DNA of 64,000 bases from Reclinomonas americana ATCC 50394 (lineage: Eukaryota; Jakobida; Jakobea; Jakobida): NCBI GenBank assembly GCA_048213135.1, contig PS015009.1, forward strand, positions 248,001 through 312,000, written 5' to 3'. The translations under genes were made by a program, and so were the position numbers. Below, piece after piece: positions 9,020-17,749 of the stretch. A model generated the notes under the pieces. The model saw only the letters and a program-made list of their open reading frames with translations. It ran no database searches and was not told where the DNA came from. Each line of letters starts with the position of its first letter. Positions within the stretch are counted from its first letter, which is position 1.

Positions 9020-10741
9020 ATGAAACGGCTGCTCTTCTCTTCCTTTGTCCTGTTCTCCTTTTATTACGCCAGCGCACAGCTTACCCGTTTTGAGAAAAGT
9101 GGCGGCAAAGAATCATCACCCTATTTCGAAGCAATTGACTGGTACAAACAAATGGATAAGCAGTCGGCACAGGTGATGATAAAAGAAATGGGGCCTACCG
9201 ATGCGGGCTATCCCCTGCACCTGGTGCTGGTAAGCGGCGACGGGAAGTTTGATCCCGTACAGTGGCATAAACAAAACAAAGCCGTTATCCTTATCAACAA
9301 TGGTATACACCCCGGCGAACCCGACGGTATTGATGCCAGTTTGATGCTGGTAAGGGATATCATACAAAAAAAAGTAAAACTGCCGGAGAATGTAGCGCTC
9401 GCCTTTATTCCCGTATATAATATTGGCGGTTGCCTGAACCGCGGTTCTTACTCCCGCGCCAACCAGAACGGCCCTGTTGAATATGGCTTCCGCGGCAATG
9501 CGCAGAACCTCGATCTTAACCGCGATTTTACCAAGAATGACAGTCGCGAAGCCCGCAGCTTTGCGCAGATCTTTCATTGGCTGGACCCGGACATTTTAAT
9601 GGACAATCACGTAAGTGATGGTGCCGACTACCAGCATACCATGACCCTGCTCACCACCCAGTACGACAAGCTGGGCCCGACCCTGGGGCAATGGCTGAAG
9701 ACCACATTCGAACCCGAACTGTATAAAGGCATGGCGGAAAAAAAATGGGACATCATTCCTTATGTCGATTTTGAATACAGCAGTCCTGACAAAGGCATGC
9801 GCATGTTCTACGATCCGCCGAGGTATTCATCCGGTTATGCCGCTTTGTTTCAAACCATCGGGTTTGTACCTGAAACACATATGCTCAAACCCTACGATAT
9901 GCGGGTGCGCTCTACTTATGCGCTGATGCAAACGCTGATAGAAAAAACAAGCATCAATGCCACAGCGCTCATCAGTCAACGCAGGAAAGCAAAAGCCGAT
10001 GTACTGGCTCAAACACAATTCCCCTTTACCTGGTCGGCCGACACCAGCAAGTATGACTTCATCACTTTCAAAGGATATGAACAGGCATTCAAACCCAGTG
10101 ATGCGACCGGCTTGAACAGGATGTATTACGACCGCACCAGGCCCTATACCAAACAGGTGAAATTCTTTGACGTATTCAACCCGTCGAATATAATCACGGC
10201 GCCCAAAGCCTATATCATACCGCAGGGCTGGTATCCCGTTGTGGAACTGCTGGCACTGAACGGCATCAGCATGCAGCGTTTTAAGAACGACACAACTATA
10301 GAAGTTGACGCTTACAAAATCGACGATTACAAATCCATGCCACGGCCTTATGAAAAACATCACAAAAATTCAGCGGTAAAAACCACAACCGTAAAACAAT
10401 CTATCCGCTTCCTGAAAGGCGACTACTATATACCCGTTGACCAGCCCGGCAAACGGTACATTATAGAAATGCTGGAGCCCACCGGCGATGACAGTTTCTT
10501 TGCCTGGAATTTCTTCGACGGTATTCTGCAGCAAAAAGAAGGCTACAGCGACTACCGCTGGGAAGACCTGGCCGCGGAAGTGCTGAAGAACACACCCGGA
10601 CTGAAAGAAAAGCTGGAAGAAAAGAAAGCCGCCGATAGTAAGTTCGCCGCCAATGGTTCGGCGCAACTGGATTTCATTTACAGAAATTCGCCGTATTATG
10701 AGCCGTCGCATAACAGGTATCCTGTCTACAGAATGAATTGA
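9020..10741 (+). CDS. Exported M14 family zinc metallopeptidase
   Basis: Predicted periplasmic or extracellular zinc carboxypeptidase-like enzyme of 573 residues. A Sec signal (MKRLLFSSFVLFSFYYASAQ) is followed by the peptidase domain (about 35-320). The zinc ligands appear as HPGE (His97, Glu100) and DNH (His197). NLDLNRDF (163-170) is the usual asparagine-arginine substrate-binding segment. The C-terminal 250 residues are less familiar and may be a beta-sandwich domain. It is a single gene with neither close operon partners nor a terminator visible right after it. Specificity (carboxypeptidase, or amidase on peptides or peptidoglycan) cannot be told from the sequence. Confidence 0.9.
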   Translation: MKRLLFSSFVLFSFYYASAQLTRFEKSGGKESSPYFEAIDWYKQMDKQSAQVMIKEMGPTDAGYPLHLVLVSGDGKFDPVQWHKQNKAVILINNGIHPGEPDGIDASLMLVRDIIQKKVKLPENVALAFIPVYNIGGCLNRGSYSRANQNGPVEYGFRGNAQNLDLNRDFTKNDSREARSFAQIFHWLDPDILMDNHVSDGADYQHTMTLLTTQYDKLGPTLGQWLKTTFEPELYKGMAEKKWDIIPYVDFEYSSPDKGMRMFYDPPRYSSGYAALFQTIGFVPETHMLKPYDMRVRSTYALMQTLIEKTSINATALISQRRKAKADVLAQTQFPFTWSADTSKYDFITFKGYEQAFKPSDATGLNRMYYDRTRPYTKQVKFFDVFNPSNIITAPKAYIIPQGWYPVVELLALNGISMQRFKNDTTIEVDAYKIDDYKSMPRPYEKHHKNSAVKTTTVKQSIRFLKGDYYIPVDQPGKRYIIEMLEPTGDDSFFAWNFFDGILQQKEGYSDYRWEDLAAEVLKNTPGLKEKLEEKKAADSKFAANGSAQLDFIYRNSPYYEPSHNRYPVYRMN

Positions 10742-10755
10742 TCAGGAAGTAAAAA

Positions 10756-10872
10756 GTGGGCGTGTCCCTGCGGGCCGGGCTATCCACTGCAAGTCCTCCC
10801 CCTCGTACCTCGGGGTCCGGGCTTTCCGCTGCTATCCCTCACGCGGCTTCTTCCGAAATCGTTGCCCGCCTG
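10756..10872. repeat. GC-rich non-coding element with two related halves
   Basis: Within a 363-bp gene-free stretch, 10771-10800 and 10812-10847 are related: CGGGCTATCCACTGCAAGTC in the first half corresponds to CGGGCTTTCCGCTGCTATCC in the second. The composition is much richer in C and G than the surrounding intergenic DNA. I recall similar GGGCTTTCCGCTGC sequences scattered in other Bacteroidota, but cannot confirm that here. No convincing protein is encoded. Confidence 0.6.
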
Positions 10873-10909
10873 TCAGCACAATCATTACTTCGCAATAGCT
10901 ACAGTAACT

Positions 10910-10975
10910 TTTTCACAGAGATGCTCCGTGTCTCTCTGTGAAAACCCTTCGTGTTCCTCTGTGAAAAACATCTGC
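10910..10975. repeat. Palindromic CACAGAG repeat
   Basis: A perfect 12-bp inverted repeat (TTTTCACAGAGA at 10910-10921 and TCTCTGTGAAAA at 10933-10944) is followed by a further CCTCTGTGAAAAA copy. Read on the minus strand this is a tandem of TTTTCACAGAG-nnn-ACACG-GAG units. The rest of the gap up to 11104 shows nothing recognisable. Confidence 0.65.
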
Positions 10976-11104
10976 GCTTCCCCTGGTGTTACACTCGCCT
11001 GTCTTGATGTAAGACACAGGTATTACGCTTACTGGGTTCAGTACTATTAGCAAATTCCGCTTTGAAGAACGGTTTATGTATATTGCTTTTCGTAAACAGG
11101 GTTT

Positions 11105-11617
11105 ATGAAAAAATATGCCATTCCCGCGCTGATTGCACTACTCCTATTTTCCTGTAACAGCGGGAAACAGGACCAACCATTACCACCGCCCGCTATTGAC
11201 AGCAATGTTGTGAATGTTGATACCGACGACATGGAAATGAACCAGGCGATTTATGCTGCCCAGCAAACACTGTATCGTTTCGACAGCGCCCTGCAACTGG
11301 AAAATGACAGCCTGATGTGTATGCTCAAAGTCAGGTTTCCGGTAAGAGATGGTGGCGGTGAGCATATTTGGGTATATGATGTTCAAAAAACAGGCAGTGG
11401 CTACCGAGGTTTGCTGGACGACACCCCAATCTATCCTGAAATAACATATAAAATAAATGACACCGTCCCAATCAGCAGAAACGATATCAGCGACTGGATG
11501 TTTGTAAAAGACCGTCAGCTGGTTGGCGGTTTCACTACCCGGTTGCTGTATAAACGCATGACAAAAGAAGAACGGAAAGCATTTGACGATAATATGCCCT
11601 ATCGTGTAACTGAATAA
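11105..11617 (+). CDS. DUF2314 domain lipoprotein
   Basis: Predicted lipoprotein of 170 residues: the signal MKKYAIPALIALLLFSC ends in a lipobox with the lipidated cysteine at 17. The C-terminal half (about 65-155) has the DUF2314 pattern: a KVRFPVRDGGGEHIWVYDV strand pair, a DTVPISRNDISDWMFV turn, then LVGGFTTRLLY. The biochemical role of DUF2314 is not known to me. It is followed 20 bp later by a VOC-family gene on the same strand and may share its transcript. Confidence 0.8.
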   Translation: MKKYAIPALIALLLFSCNSGKQDQPLPPPAIDSNVVNVDTDDMEMNQAIYAAQQTLYRFDSALQLENDSLMCMLKVRFPVRDGGGEHIWVYDVQKTGSGYRGLLDDTPIYPEITYKINDTVPISRNDISDWMFVKDRQLVGGFTTRLLYKRMTKEERKAFDDNMPYRVTE

Positions 11618-11637
11618 GTCAATAAAATATTATTACC

Positions 11638-12000
11638 ATGAAAACAACCATCCTCTCCACCATCCCTGTTCTCCCCACCACCGACATCGCCAGGGACACC
11701 GCCTGGTATAAAGATAAACTCGGACTGGAAACCCATTTCGCCGATAACATGTACGCCGTACTTTACCGCGATAATCTTTGCCTGCACCTGCAATGGCACG
11801 CCGATACAGAGAATGACCCTCTGCTCGGCGGTTCTGTAGTGAGGATACTGGTAAAAGACATTCAGCCACTGTTTGAAGAACTGCTGGAAAGAGGGACCGT
11901 AAAACGGGACCAATTCAAAGCCAACACGCCCTGGGGCACCAACGAGTTTGGTTTTTTCGACCTGAACAAAAATGCCATTTTCATACTGGAGGATATCTAG
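11638..12000 (+). CDS. Glyoxalase/bleomycin-resistance (VOC) family protein
   Basis: A single VOC (vicinal oxygen chelate) domain of 120 residues with the beta-alpha-beta-beta-beta repeats of the family: IPVLPTTDIARDTAWYKDKLG at the start and a WGTNEFGFFDLNKNAIFILED ending. The CLHLQWH strand and the C-terminal acidic residues resemble bleomycin-binding members more than metal-dependent glyoxalase I. It is cytoplasmic. The substrate cannot be assigned; such proteins bind or modify small molecules. Confidence 0.85.
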   Translation: MKTTILSTIPVLPTTDIARDTAWYKDKLGLETHFADNMYAVLYRDNLCLHLQWHADTENDPLLGGSVVRILVKDIQPLFEELLERGTVKRDQFKANTPWGTNEFGFFDLNKNAIFILEDI

Positions 12001-12240
12001 CCTCCTGCTAAATCCGGCTTCTTCATTTTTAGTTTTTTACTTACTATTTTTTACTTTTTTGTTTATATTGTGTAATTCCTATCCATAAAACCAGGCCCTA
12101 AAATCATTATCCGCCCTGCCAGCAACAAAGAAAGTACCCTGCCGATTGCCTGTTTCCCGTGGTTTTGCTGAAGGTAAAATAATAGTGTGCTGAAGTACTG
12201 ATTGTGCGGCGCATTGCTGTGTAACCTAAAACTCTACTAT
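12001..12240. other. Intergenic stretch with T-rich heptamer words
   Basis: Positions 12022-12062 repeat T-rich words (TTTTTAG, TTTTTTAC, TTTTTTAC) spaced 7-8 bp. The remaining bases up to the next start hold no clear promoter or gene. Confidence 0.45.
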
Positions 12241-12696
12241 ATGGCAAGACTGTATTATGACCAACCGGCACCACCCCAGGTAAAGTCACTCACCGATCAA
12301 AGCGGCGGTGGCAGCGGGGGTAACAACGCCGGAGGAAAAAGCATCAGCGATTACCTCGAAAAAGTATCCCGCCTGATTCCTGCAGAAGTACTGGCCGGTT
12401 ACCTCACCATGATGGGCTTTGTAGGCTCCATCAGTGGCGTGGAAACACAAAAGATCGTAAACTGGGTGATCTTCGGCGCATGCCTGGTACTTACACCGCT
12501 CTACCTGAACAATGTGGCGGAGCCCAACAGGCCGAAACGCAACCACCTGATCATTTCCACAGTTGCCTTTATTGTATGGGCTTATGTAACCACAGGCGGC
12601 CAGTTACTGGGACCAGACCTGTTCAGCCAGGCCATTGGCTCCATTGTACTGATCATGTTCAGTCTTGTCAGTGCGCTTATTCCATTGAATAAATAA
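12241..12696 (+). CDS. Uncharacterised four-helix membrane protein
   Basis: I do not recognise this 151-residue protein. The start is taken at MARLYYDQ (12241); an upstream in-frame start would add a poorly supported extension. The N-terminal 35 residues are polar, with a glycine-rich SGGGSGGNNAGG linker. Four hydrophobic segments follow (about 48-70, 77-98, 104-125, 130-150), with the charged loop AEPNRPKRNH between the second and third. A terminator follows. The next gene also encodes a membrane protein of unknown function. Confidence 0.75.
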   Translation: MARLYYDQPAPPQVKSLTDQSGGGSGGNNAGGKSISDYLEKVSRLIPAEVLAGYLTMMGFVGSISGVETQKIVNWVIFGACLVLTPLYLNNVAEPNRPKRNHLIISTVAFIVWAYVTTGGQLLGPDLFSQAIGSIVLIMFSLVSALIPLNK

Positions 12697-12713
12697 TTTT
12701 CCCCAACCCGATT

Positions 12714-12748
12714 GTCCCCTGTTGGTTCATACCGGCAGGGGCTTTTTT
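12714..12748 (+). terminator. Rho-independent terminator
   Basis: Stem CCCCTG/CAGGGG with a 14-base loop, then CTTTTTT. It ends before 12773, which argues against any upstream start for the next gene. Confidence 0.8.
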
Positions 12749-12772
12749 AAGCGGGAAAATAAAACAGGATAT

Positions 12773-13708
12773 ATGTTTGAAAACATTATGACTATAGGCG
12801 GCTTTATTCTTACCGTAGCGTCCGCGATTTATGCGGTTTGGGTATACCGCAAAACCAAACGGAATACGGCTTTATTATTCAGGAAGCTGGAGTGTTATAC
12901 GTTATTCGCACCGGATGTAAACCGGCTGAACATAGAACTGAGTTATAATAACCTGTCTATCAAAAATAACCTCATCTTATTGCGGGGCTGCCTGGTCAAT
13001 ACCGGGCAGGCAGATATCGACAAAAACAGGATATTCAGACCTCTGAAAATAGTCGCTGAACAAAACTATAAATGGCTGGAGGCCCGGCAGATATCAGTTC
13101 CGGGAGGAGCGGCAACAAGTATTGAGATCATTTCAAGTTCAGAAATACTGATCCAGTGGGACCTGTTGAAGGCAAATGAAAAAATTGAATTTGAGTGCCT
13201 TGTAGAAATAGAAGGAACGAAGTCCGTTGACTATAATACGACTGTGGAATTTATCAATAGTCTCCGGTTCGATTACAGGATTACCGACCTGCAATCCATC
13301 AGCAGGGAAAAAGAAGAGGTTTTTAAGACCGATGGCAGAATGGTAAAATTCTTTTTTAAAGTCGCTCCCTGGTTCATATTCCTTTTTTCATTTCTCTTTA
13401 TCTGGTCAGCCATAGTTCCTGATTCATCTTTCGGAGTAGGTGGCAGCCGCGATGTCAGGTTCATCATTACCGACAGCAGTAAAACAAAGCTGGTAACATT
13501 GGTATCACAGCAAAAAGGATATGTCCAGGTAACTGATGAAAACGAGGAGTGCAGGAATATAGCCATAACTGAATTCAATTCAAAATACAGGTTGTCCTCA
13601 ATCGGGGATACAAAGGCAAATTATAGTTCAAGGTTCCTGTCATTATTCATGGGACTTATAGCTATTTTGGTGGGACTGGGCATATTCATAACCGGCCGGA
13701 AAGTATAA
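12773..13708 (+). CDS. Uncharacterised membrane protein
   Basis: I do not recognise this 311-residue protein. The ATG at 12773 (MFENIMTIGG) is preferred because upstream in-frame starts fall inside the preceding terminator. There is one hydrophobic helix near the N-terminus (5-25). A soluble, beta-rich region (about 35-190) follows, with a LRGCLVNTGQADIDKNRI segment reminiscent of interaction or beta-sandwich domains. Two more helices lie at about 203-223 and 285-305, enclosing an extracytoplasmic loop of about 60 residues (KTKLVTLVSQQKGYVQVTD). The topology suggests a sensor or anchor, but no catalytic motif is visible. Confidence 0.75.
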   Translation: MFENIMTIGGFILTVASAIYAVWVYRKTKRNTALLFRKLECYTLFAPDVNRLNIELSYNNLSIKNNLILLRGCLVNTGQADIDKNRIFRPLKIVAEQNYKWLEARQISVPGGAATSIEIISSSEILIQWDLLKANEKIEFECLVEIEGTKSVDYNTTVEFINSLRFDYRITDLQSISREKEEVFKTDGRMVKFFFKVAPWFIFLFSFLFIWSAIVPDSSFGVGGSRDVRFIITDSSKTKLVTLVSQQKGYVQVTDENEECRNIAITEFNSKYRLSSIGDTKANYSSRFLSLFMGLIAILVGLGIFITGRKV

Positions 13709-13767
13709 TAACAGGCCGCATTATCATCGGCATTATTTCTTAACTTAACTCTGCCAAATCAATTGAT

Positions 13768-14130
13768 ATGCTCAGCAGTAAGCCTAAGAATATTGATGAA
13801 TACATGATCGGTTTCCCGGAGGAAACACAACTGCTGATGGAAGAACTGCGGGAAACCATCCGCAAGGCTGCGCCCGAAGCCGAAGAAGTGATCAGCTACA
13901 GCATGCCGGCATTTAAGTGGCATGGTATACTGGTATATTTTGCAGGATACAAAAACCACATCGGGTTTTACCCGGGCTCAGGGGCAATTGTTACATTTGA
14001 AAAAGAACTGGTAAAATATAAAACATCAAAAGGAGCGATCCAGTTCCCGCTGGACAAACCTCTTCCGCTTGCACTGATCACTAAAATTGTAAAGCTGCGG
14101 GTGAAACAGAATAAAGAAAAGAAGAAATGA
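13768..14130 (+). CDS. DUF1801 (YdhG-like) protein
   Basis: Small cytoplasmic protein of 120 residues with the DUF1801 fold pattern: NIDEYMIGFPEETQLLMEELRETIRKAAPEAEEVISYSMPAFKWHG, then YFAGYKNHIGFYPG and a positively charged C-terminal helix ending KEKKK. Related proteins have been proposed as iron chaperones (frataxin-like fold), but a function is not established here. It lies 3 bp before the next gene, suggesting joint transcription of 13768-15694. Confidence 0.85.
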   Translation: MLSSKPKNIDEYMIGFPEETQLLMEELRETIRKAAPEAEEVISYSMPAFKWHGILVYFAGYKNHIGFYPGSGAIVTFEKELVKYKTSKGAIQFPLDKPLPLALITKIVKLRVKQNKEKKK

Positions 14131-14133
14131 ATT

Positions 14134-14829
14134 ATGAACTACAGGAAGACCTTTCTTTGCTTACTACTGTTCCCGGGTTTTGCTTTTTGTTCTGCCCAGG
14201 ATGTAAATAAACTTACCGGTACGTGGTACGCCAAACCCGAACGCCGGCTTGAACATGCTACTGCTAATATTTATGCCCGGCATACAGGGAACAGCCCGGA
14301 AAAACTTGTCATTGACAAACAACTTCGTTATACCTATACCCGGCAAACCTTTAACCGGGTCGCCGTTACGGAAGGGCAAGTAAGCCTGAAAGGCGATACC
14401 ATCACATTTATTCCTGATGCAAAGTATGGCGGCATAAAAGAGGATTACTATTTATACCGGCTTAACAATAATGAACTGATCTATTCCTCATCGTTGATAC
14501 ATACCCAACTGAAAGAAAGGGATAATAGTATTTTTCAACCGGTAGAAGTCAGTGCTTCTTACAGCCTGGGCGACCAGGCACTGATGGCAGTTCTATACAA
14601 AGAGCTGGAAAAATTACCCGTAAAAGACACTGTACAACTGAACACGTACCGCATTGTCGTTGACACAACCGGCAAGGCCGATATCAGTACCCTGAAAGAA
14701 GTATATGCTTATCCTTCCTGTTTTGCCGCGATAAAAAGAGCCCTACAACATTTACCCGCACCATTTACTCCTGCGCAACAAAACGGCAACCCCGTGAAGG
14801 CGTGGATGAAATTTTCGATAACTTACTGA
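14134..14829 (+). CDS. Exported protein with TonB-C-like end
   Basis: Predicted periplasmic protein of 231 residues with a Sec signal (MNYRKTFLCLLLFPGFAFCSAQ). Residues 25-130 form a beta-rich region (LTGTWYAKPE, GDTITFIPDAKYGG) resembling lipocalin-like domains of Bacteroidota. The last 70 residues (YRIVVDTTGKADISTLK up to VKAWMKFSITY) follow the pattern of a TonB C-terminal domain. No transmembrane anchor follows the signal, so it is unlikely to be a working energy transducer. Function unknown. It follows the DUF1801 gene by 3 bp and precedes an esterase by 19 bp. Confidence 0.7.
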   Translation: MNYRKTFLCLLLFPGFAFCSAQDVNKLTGTWYAKPERRLEHATANIYARHTGNSPEKLVIDKQLRYTYTRQTFNRVAVTEGQVSLKGDTITFIPDAKYGGIKEDYYLYRLNNNELIYSSSLIHTQLKERDNSIFQPVEVSASYSLGDQALMAVLYKELEKLPVKDTVQLNTYRIVVDTTGKADISTLKEVYAYPSCFAAIKRALQHLPAPFTPAQQNGNPVKAWMKFSITY

Positions 14830-14848
14830 CCCAAATCAATTCAAAATA

Positions 14849-15694
14849 ATGAGAATCCTGTTTTTGCTGGTTATCGCCACAACCTTATCTCCTGCCTTAT
14901 TTTCACAATCAACCAACAGCAGACCATTTGTGCTGGGCATTACAGAAGACATCATTTCAAAAGAATTATCGGAAAAACGAACGCTGAATATTTACCTGCC
15001 GGACGGTTATAAAAAAGAGGATACTTCCCGCTACCCGGTGATCTACCTGCTCGACGGGGGTGCGGATGAGGACTTCATTCATATTTGCGGGCTGGTGCAG
15101 TTCAATAATTTTCCGTGGATCAACCGGGTGCCGAAGTCCATTGTAGTAGGCATCGCCAATACCGACAGGAAAAGGGACTTCACCTATCCTACCAGCGTTG
15201 AAGCAGATAAAAAGAAATATCCTACTACCGGCGCTTCAGCCCGGTTCATTGCCTTCCTGGAAAAAGAACTGCAGCCCTATATCAGCAAACAGTACCACAC
15301 CAGCAATACCAGGACCATCATCGGGCAATCGCTGGGTGGACTGCTGGCGGCGGAAATATTATTTAAAAAACCTCAGCTGTTTAATCAATACATAATTGTT
15401 AGTCCAAGCCTGTGGTGGGACAACGGGTCTTTACTGAAACAAAACCCATCCATATTGTCTGCAGACTATGAGCAACCTGCCGCTATCTACATTGGTGTGG
15501 GTAAAGAGGGCCTGGCCCCTACTGCTGAACCCCATGTAATGGAAGTGGATGCCAACCTGCTCGCGGAAAAAATTAGAGCAACCAAAAGTAAAACCATTAC
15601 CGTTCACTTCGACTACCTGCCGCAGGAAGATCATGCTACAGTAACGCACCAGGCGGTGTTTAATGCCTTCAGGTTATTGTACCCGGCCCGGTAA
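14849..15694 (+). CDS. Exported alpha/beta-hydrolase, esterase D/Fes-like
   Basis: Predicted periplasmic esterase of 281 residues. A Sec signal (about 1-20) precedes a putative-esterase family domain (PF00756 type). Recognisable parts are RTLNIYLPDGYKKEDTSRYPVIYLLDG at 45-70, the nucleophile elbow IGQSLGG with Ser161, and EDHATVTHQA near 262-270, which supplies the probable catalytic histidine. Relatives include ferri-siderophore esterases and S-formylglutathione hydrolases, but no siderophore genes are nearby, so the substrate is open. It is probably cotranscribed with the two genes before it. Confidence 0.85.
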   Translation: MRILFLLVIATTLSPALFSQSTNSRPFVLGITEDIISKELSEKRTLNIYLPDGYKKEDTSRYPVIYLLDGGADEDFIHICGLVQFNNFPWINRVPKSIVVGIANTDRKRDFTYPTSVEADKKKYPTTGASARFIAFLEKELQPYISKQYHTSNTRTIIGQSLGGLLAAEILFKKPQLFNQYIIVSPSLWWDNGSLLKQNPSILSADYEQPAAIYIGVGKEGLAPTAEPHVMEVDANLLAEKIRATKSKTITVHFDYLPQEDHATVTHQAVFNAFRLLYPAR

Positions 15695-15769
15695 TGATTG
15701 CGGAATTACCGTTTTCTTAACAGGCATTCCCTGCACATCTGCGTTCTTGTTTCAACCAGCACATTGCTT

Positions 15770-16339
15770 ATGAACCTGTCACGGATTATTGTTCCTTTCC
15801 TTTTATTCTGCTATACCGGGCAGGAAGTAGTTGCCCAAGAAGCTGCCATTACCGACCTCAACAGTTGCGACCGGCTGTATTATGTAAATAAGGACATCAT
15901 CAAGGCGCTGAAAAAATCGCCAGACTCCTGCTTTTGGTTCCATAACGAGGAACTGGTGATCTGGTACAACAGTAAAAAGACGAAGACCCTGGAACCGGGT
16001 ACTTTTTATATTATGAACCACGGCCCCAATAAACTGCTCACTTTCCGGATCATAAAGATCGATTTTGAGGTGATCAGGGATAAACATGACAAAACCGATT
16101 ACTCCACCAATCCCGGGTTTCTGTTCACACTTTTCTTCCAGGATTCGCTGCCCCGTTGCGGGCGAATGATCGCTACTTTAAGTCTCCATACCCCGTTTGC
16201 CCGGAAAACGGAGATCAGGGCAATGTTTGTGGAAATATCCTATTTTGGGCAGACTTATTACAAATGGTTCATTAAGGAAGCCACGGAATCAGCCGGGAAA
16301 GAGATTAATCTCCCATTCAAGAAGCTGGATACCAATTAG
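15770..16339 (+). CDS. Uncharacterised exported protein
   Basis: I do not recognise this 189-residue protein. The ATG at 15770 gives a good Sec signal (MNLSRIIVPFLLFCYTGQEVVAQ); a TTG start further upstream at 15698 would spoil it. The mature part is mixed alpha/beta with two cysteines (NSCDRLYYV, SCFWFHNEE) and a YYKWFIKEATESAGKE segment near the end. It has no T9SS signal, so periplasm is the likely site. It lies 75 bp after the esterase. Confidence 0.7.
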   Translation: MNLSRIIVPFLLFCYTGQEVVAQEAAITDLNSCDRLYYVNKDIIKALKKSPDSCFWFHNEELVIWYNSKKTKTLEPGTFYIMNHGPNKLLTFRIIKIDFEVIRDKHDKTDYSTNPGFLFTLFFQDSLPRCGRMIATLSLHTPFARKTEIRAMFVEISYFGQTYYKWFIKEATESAGKEINLPFKKLDTN

Positions 16340-16539
16340 TTAGGCTCAGTTTGCTTAAAAGCTCCATAAACAGCTGCTGCTGAAGAGTGCGACGCCACTG
16401 AAGCCCAACCCGGGAACCGCTGCCGGTAACCAAAAAAACCGCTCAAAATGGCCCCGGATCGGCTGAAAAGCCCTACCTTTGCCGTCCGTTCGAAAAAGGG
16501 CGGATAAACACATTTTTTAAACAACCTAAATTCAGGGAA

Positions 16540-16893
16540 ATGAACAACTACGAATTGATGGTGATTTTTACCCCTGTGCTGTCTGAGGAGGACTTTAAAG
16601 CCGCTCAGAAAAAATATACCGACCTCGTTATTGAGAACGGAGGTGAGGTACTGCACTCTAATCCCTGGGGACTGAAATCACTGGCGTACCCCATTGCCAA
16701 AAAGACCACTGGTCTGTACTGGGTAATGGAATACAAAGCGCCATCCAGCTTCAATGAAAAGTTGAAAATTCAACTTTTGCGTGACGAATCACAGATGCGT
16801 CACATGTACACTGCACTTGACAAATACGCCGTTGAGTACAATACTAAGAAACGTGGCGTACAACATTCTTCAACCGAAAAAGCGGAGGCATAA
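16540..16893 (+). CDS. rpsF: 30S ribosomal protein S6
   Basis: Small-subunit protein of 117 residues that binds the central domain of 16S rRNA as a pair with S18. It has the ferredoxin-like S6 pattern: [19 protein letters not shown], then [24 protein letters not shown], and [20 protein letters not shown]. It is first in an rpsF-rpsR-rplI operon. A TACCTTTG -7 box at 16474-16481 is well placed, but no clear -33 element is seen. Confidence 0.98.
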   Translation: MNNYELMVIFTPVLSEEDFKAAQKKYTDLVIENGGEVLHSNPWGLKSLAYPIAKKTTGLYWVMEYKAPSSFNEKLKIQLLRDESQMRHMYTALDKYAVEYNTKKRGVQHSSTEKAEA

Positions 16894-16895
16894 TC

Positions 16896-17159
16896 ATGGC
16901 AAAGAATGAAATCAAATACTTAACAGCGATCAAAGCTGAGAAGCGTCCAAAGAAATACTGCCGCTTTAAGAAAATGGGTATCCATTATATCGATTATAAG
17001 GATGCTGACTTTTTGAAGAAGTTCCTGAACGAACAAGGCAAACTGTTACCACGTCGTATCACCGGCAACTCACTGAAATACCAGCGTAAAGTGGGTGACG
17101 CGATCAAAAAGGCACGCCAGATGGCTATCCTGCCTTATGTAACGGATCTGTTGAAATAA
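16896..17159 (+). CDS. rpsR: 30S ribosomal protein S18
   Basis: Basic 87-residue small-subunit protein, partner of S6 on the platform. It shows the characteristic [40 protein letters not shown] core and the [11 protein letters not shown] ending. It starts 2 bp after rpsF, which is consistent with coupled translation. Confidence 0.98.
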   Translation: MAKNEIKYLTAIKAEKRPKKYCRFKKMGIHYIDYKDADFLKKFLNEQGKLLPRRITGNSLKYQRKVGDAIKKARQMAILPYVTDLLK

Positions 17160-17180
17160 AATAATTCTTAACCACCCTAA

Positions 17181-17196
17181 TCCGCCGGCTGGCGGA
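17181..17196. repeat. Perfect palindrome in the rpsR-rplI spacer
   Basis: TCCGCC and GGCGGA form an inverted repeat around a 4-base centre (GGCT). It could fold in the mRNA between rpsR and rplI, or be a copy of a dispersed palindrome. Confidence 0.5.
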
Positions 17197-17236
17197 GAAA
17201 GTCCGAAAAAAAGGATTGGGTAAAAATGCAAAAAAT

Positions 17237-17683
17237 ATGCAGGTAATATTAATTCAAGATGTAAACAACCTGGGCGGAGCAAACGAACTGGTTACTGTAA
17301 AGAATGGTTACGGCCGTAACTACCTCATTCCTCAAAAGTTTGCGGTAGAAGCCAATCCTTCTAACCTGAAACAACTGAATGAAAAGTTGAAACAACAGGC
17401 GAAGAAAGAAGCGAAATTACTGGCTGAACTGAACAGCGTGATCGCGGTACTGAAAGACGGTACCCTGAAGATCGGCGCTAAAACAGGCACCAGCGGTAAG
17501 ATCTTCGGTAGCGTAACATCTGTTCAGATAGCCCGCGCTATTAAAGAACAAAAAGGTTACGAAATCGACCGTCGCCGTATCAGCATCATCGACGAGGTGA
17601 AAGAACTGGGTACTTATAAAGCAAAGATCGACTTTGGTAACGGTAACGAAACTGAGGTTGAATTTGAAGTAGTAGCTGAGTAA
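17237..17683 (+). CDS. rplI: 50S ribosomal protein L9
   Basis: Large-subunit protein of 148 residues with two globular RNA-binding domains joined by a long helix. The N domain begins MQVILIQDVNNLGGANELVTVKNGYGRNYLIPQ. The linker helix (LKQLNEKLKQQAKKEAKLLAEL) follows, then the C domain with KIFGSVTSVQIARAIKEQKGYEIDRRRI. The start at 17237 is chosen because L9 proteins begin MQVILL/I; a TTG-initiated extension from 17216 is unlikely. It is the last gene of the operon, followed by a strong terminator. Confidence 0.98.
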   Translation: MQVILIQDVNNLGGANELVTVKNGYGRNYLIPQKFAVEANPSNLKQLNEKLKQQAKKEAKLLAELNSVIAVLKDGTLKIGAKTGTSGKIFGSVTSVQIARAIKEQKGYEIDRRRISIIDEVKELGTYKAKIDFGNGNETEVEFEVVAE

Positions 17684-17701
17684 TCTTTTTAAGATTTATA
17701 G

Positions 17702-17731
17702 AAAAGTCCCGCTAAAACAGCGGGACTTTTT
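17702..17731 (+). terminator. Rho-independent terminator of the rpsF operon
   Basis: Perfect 12-bp stem AAAAGTCCCGCT/AGCGGGACTTTT with a four-base A-rich loop and TTTT. Confidence 0.95.
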
Positions 17732-17749
17732 ATTTGCGGCATAGTTACC

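Noticed and set aside
10756-11050. Short plus-strand frames in the GC-rich element
   Set aside because: They run through internal repeats and palindromes; the translation is low-complexity and unsupported.
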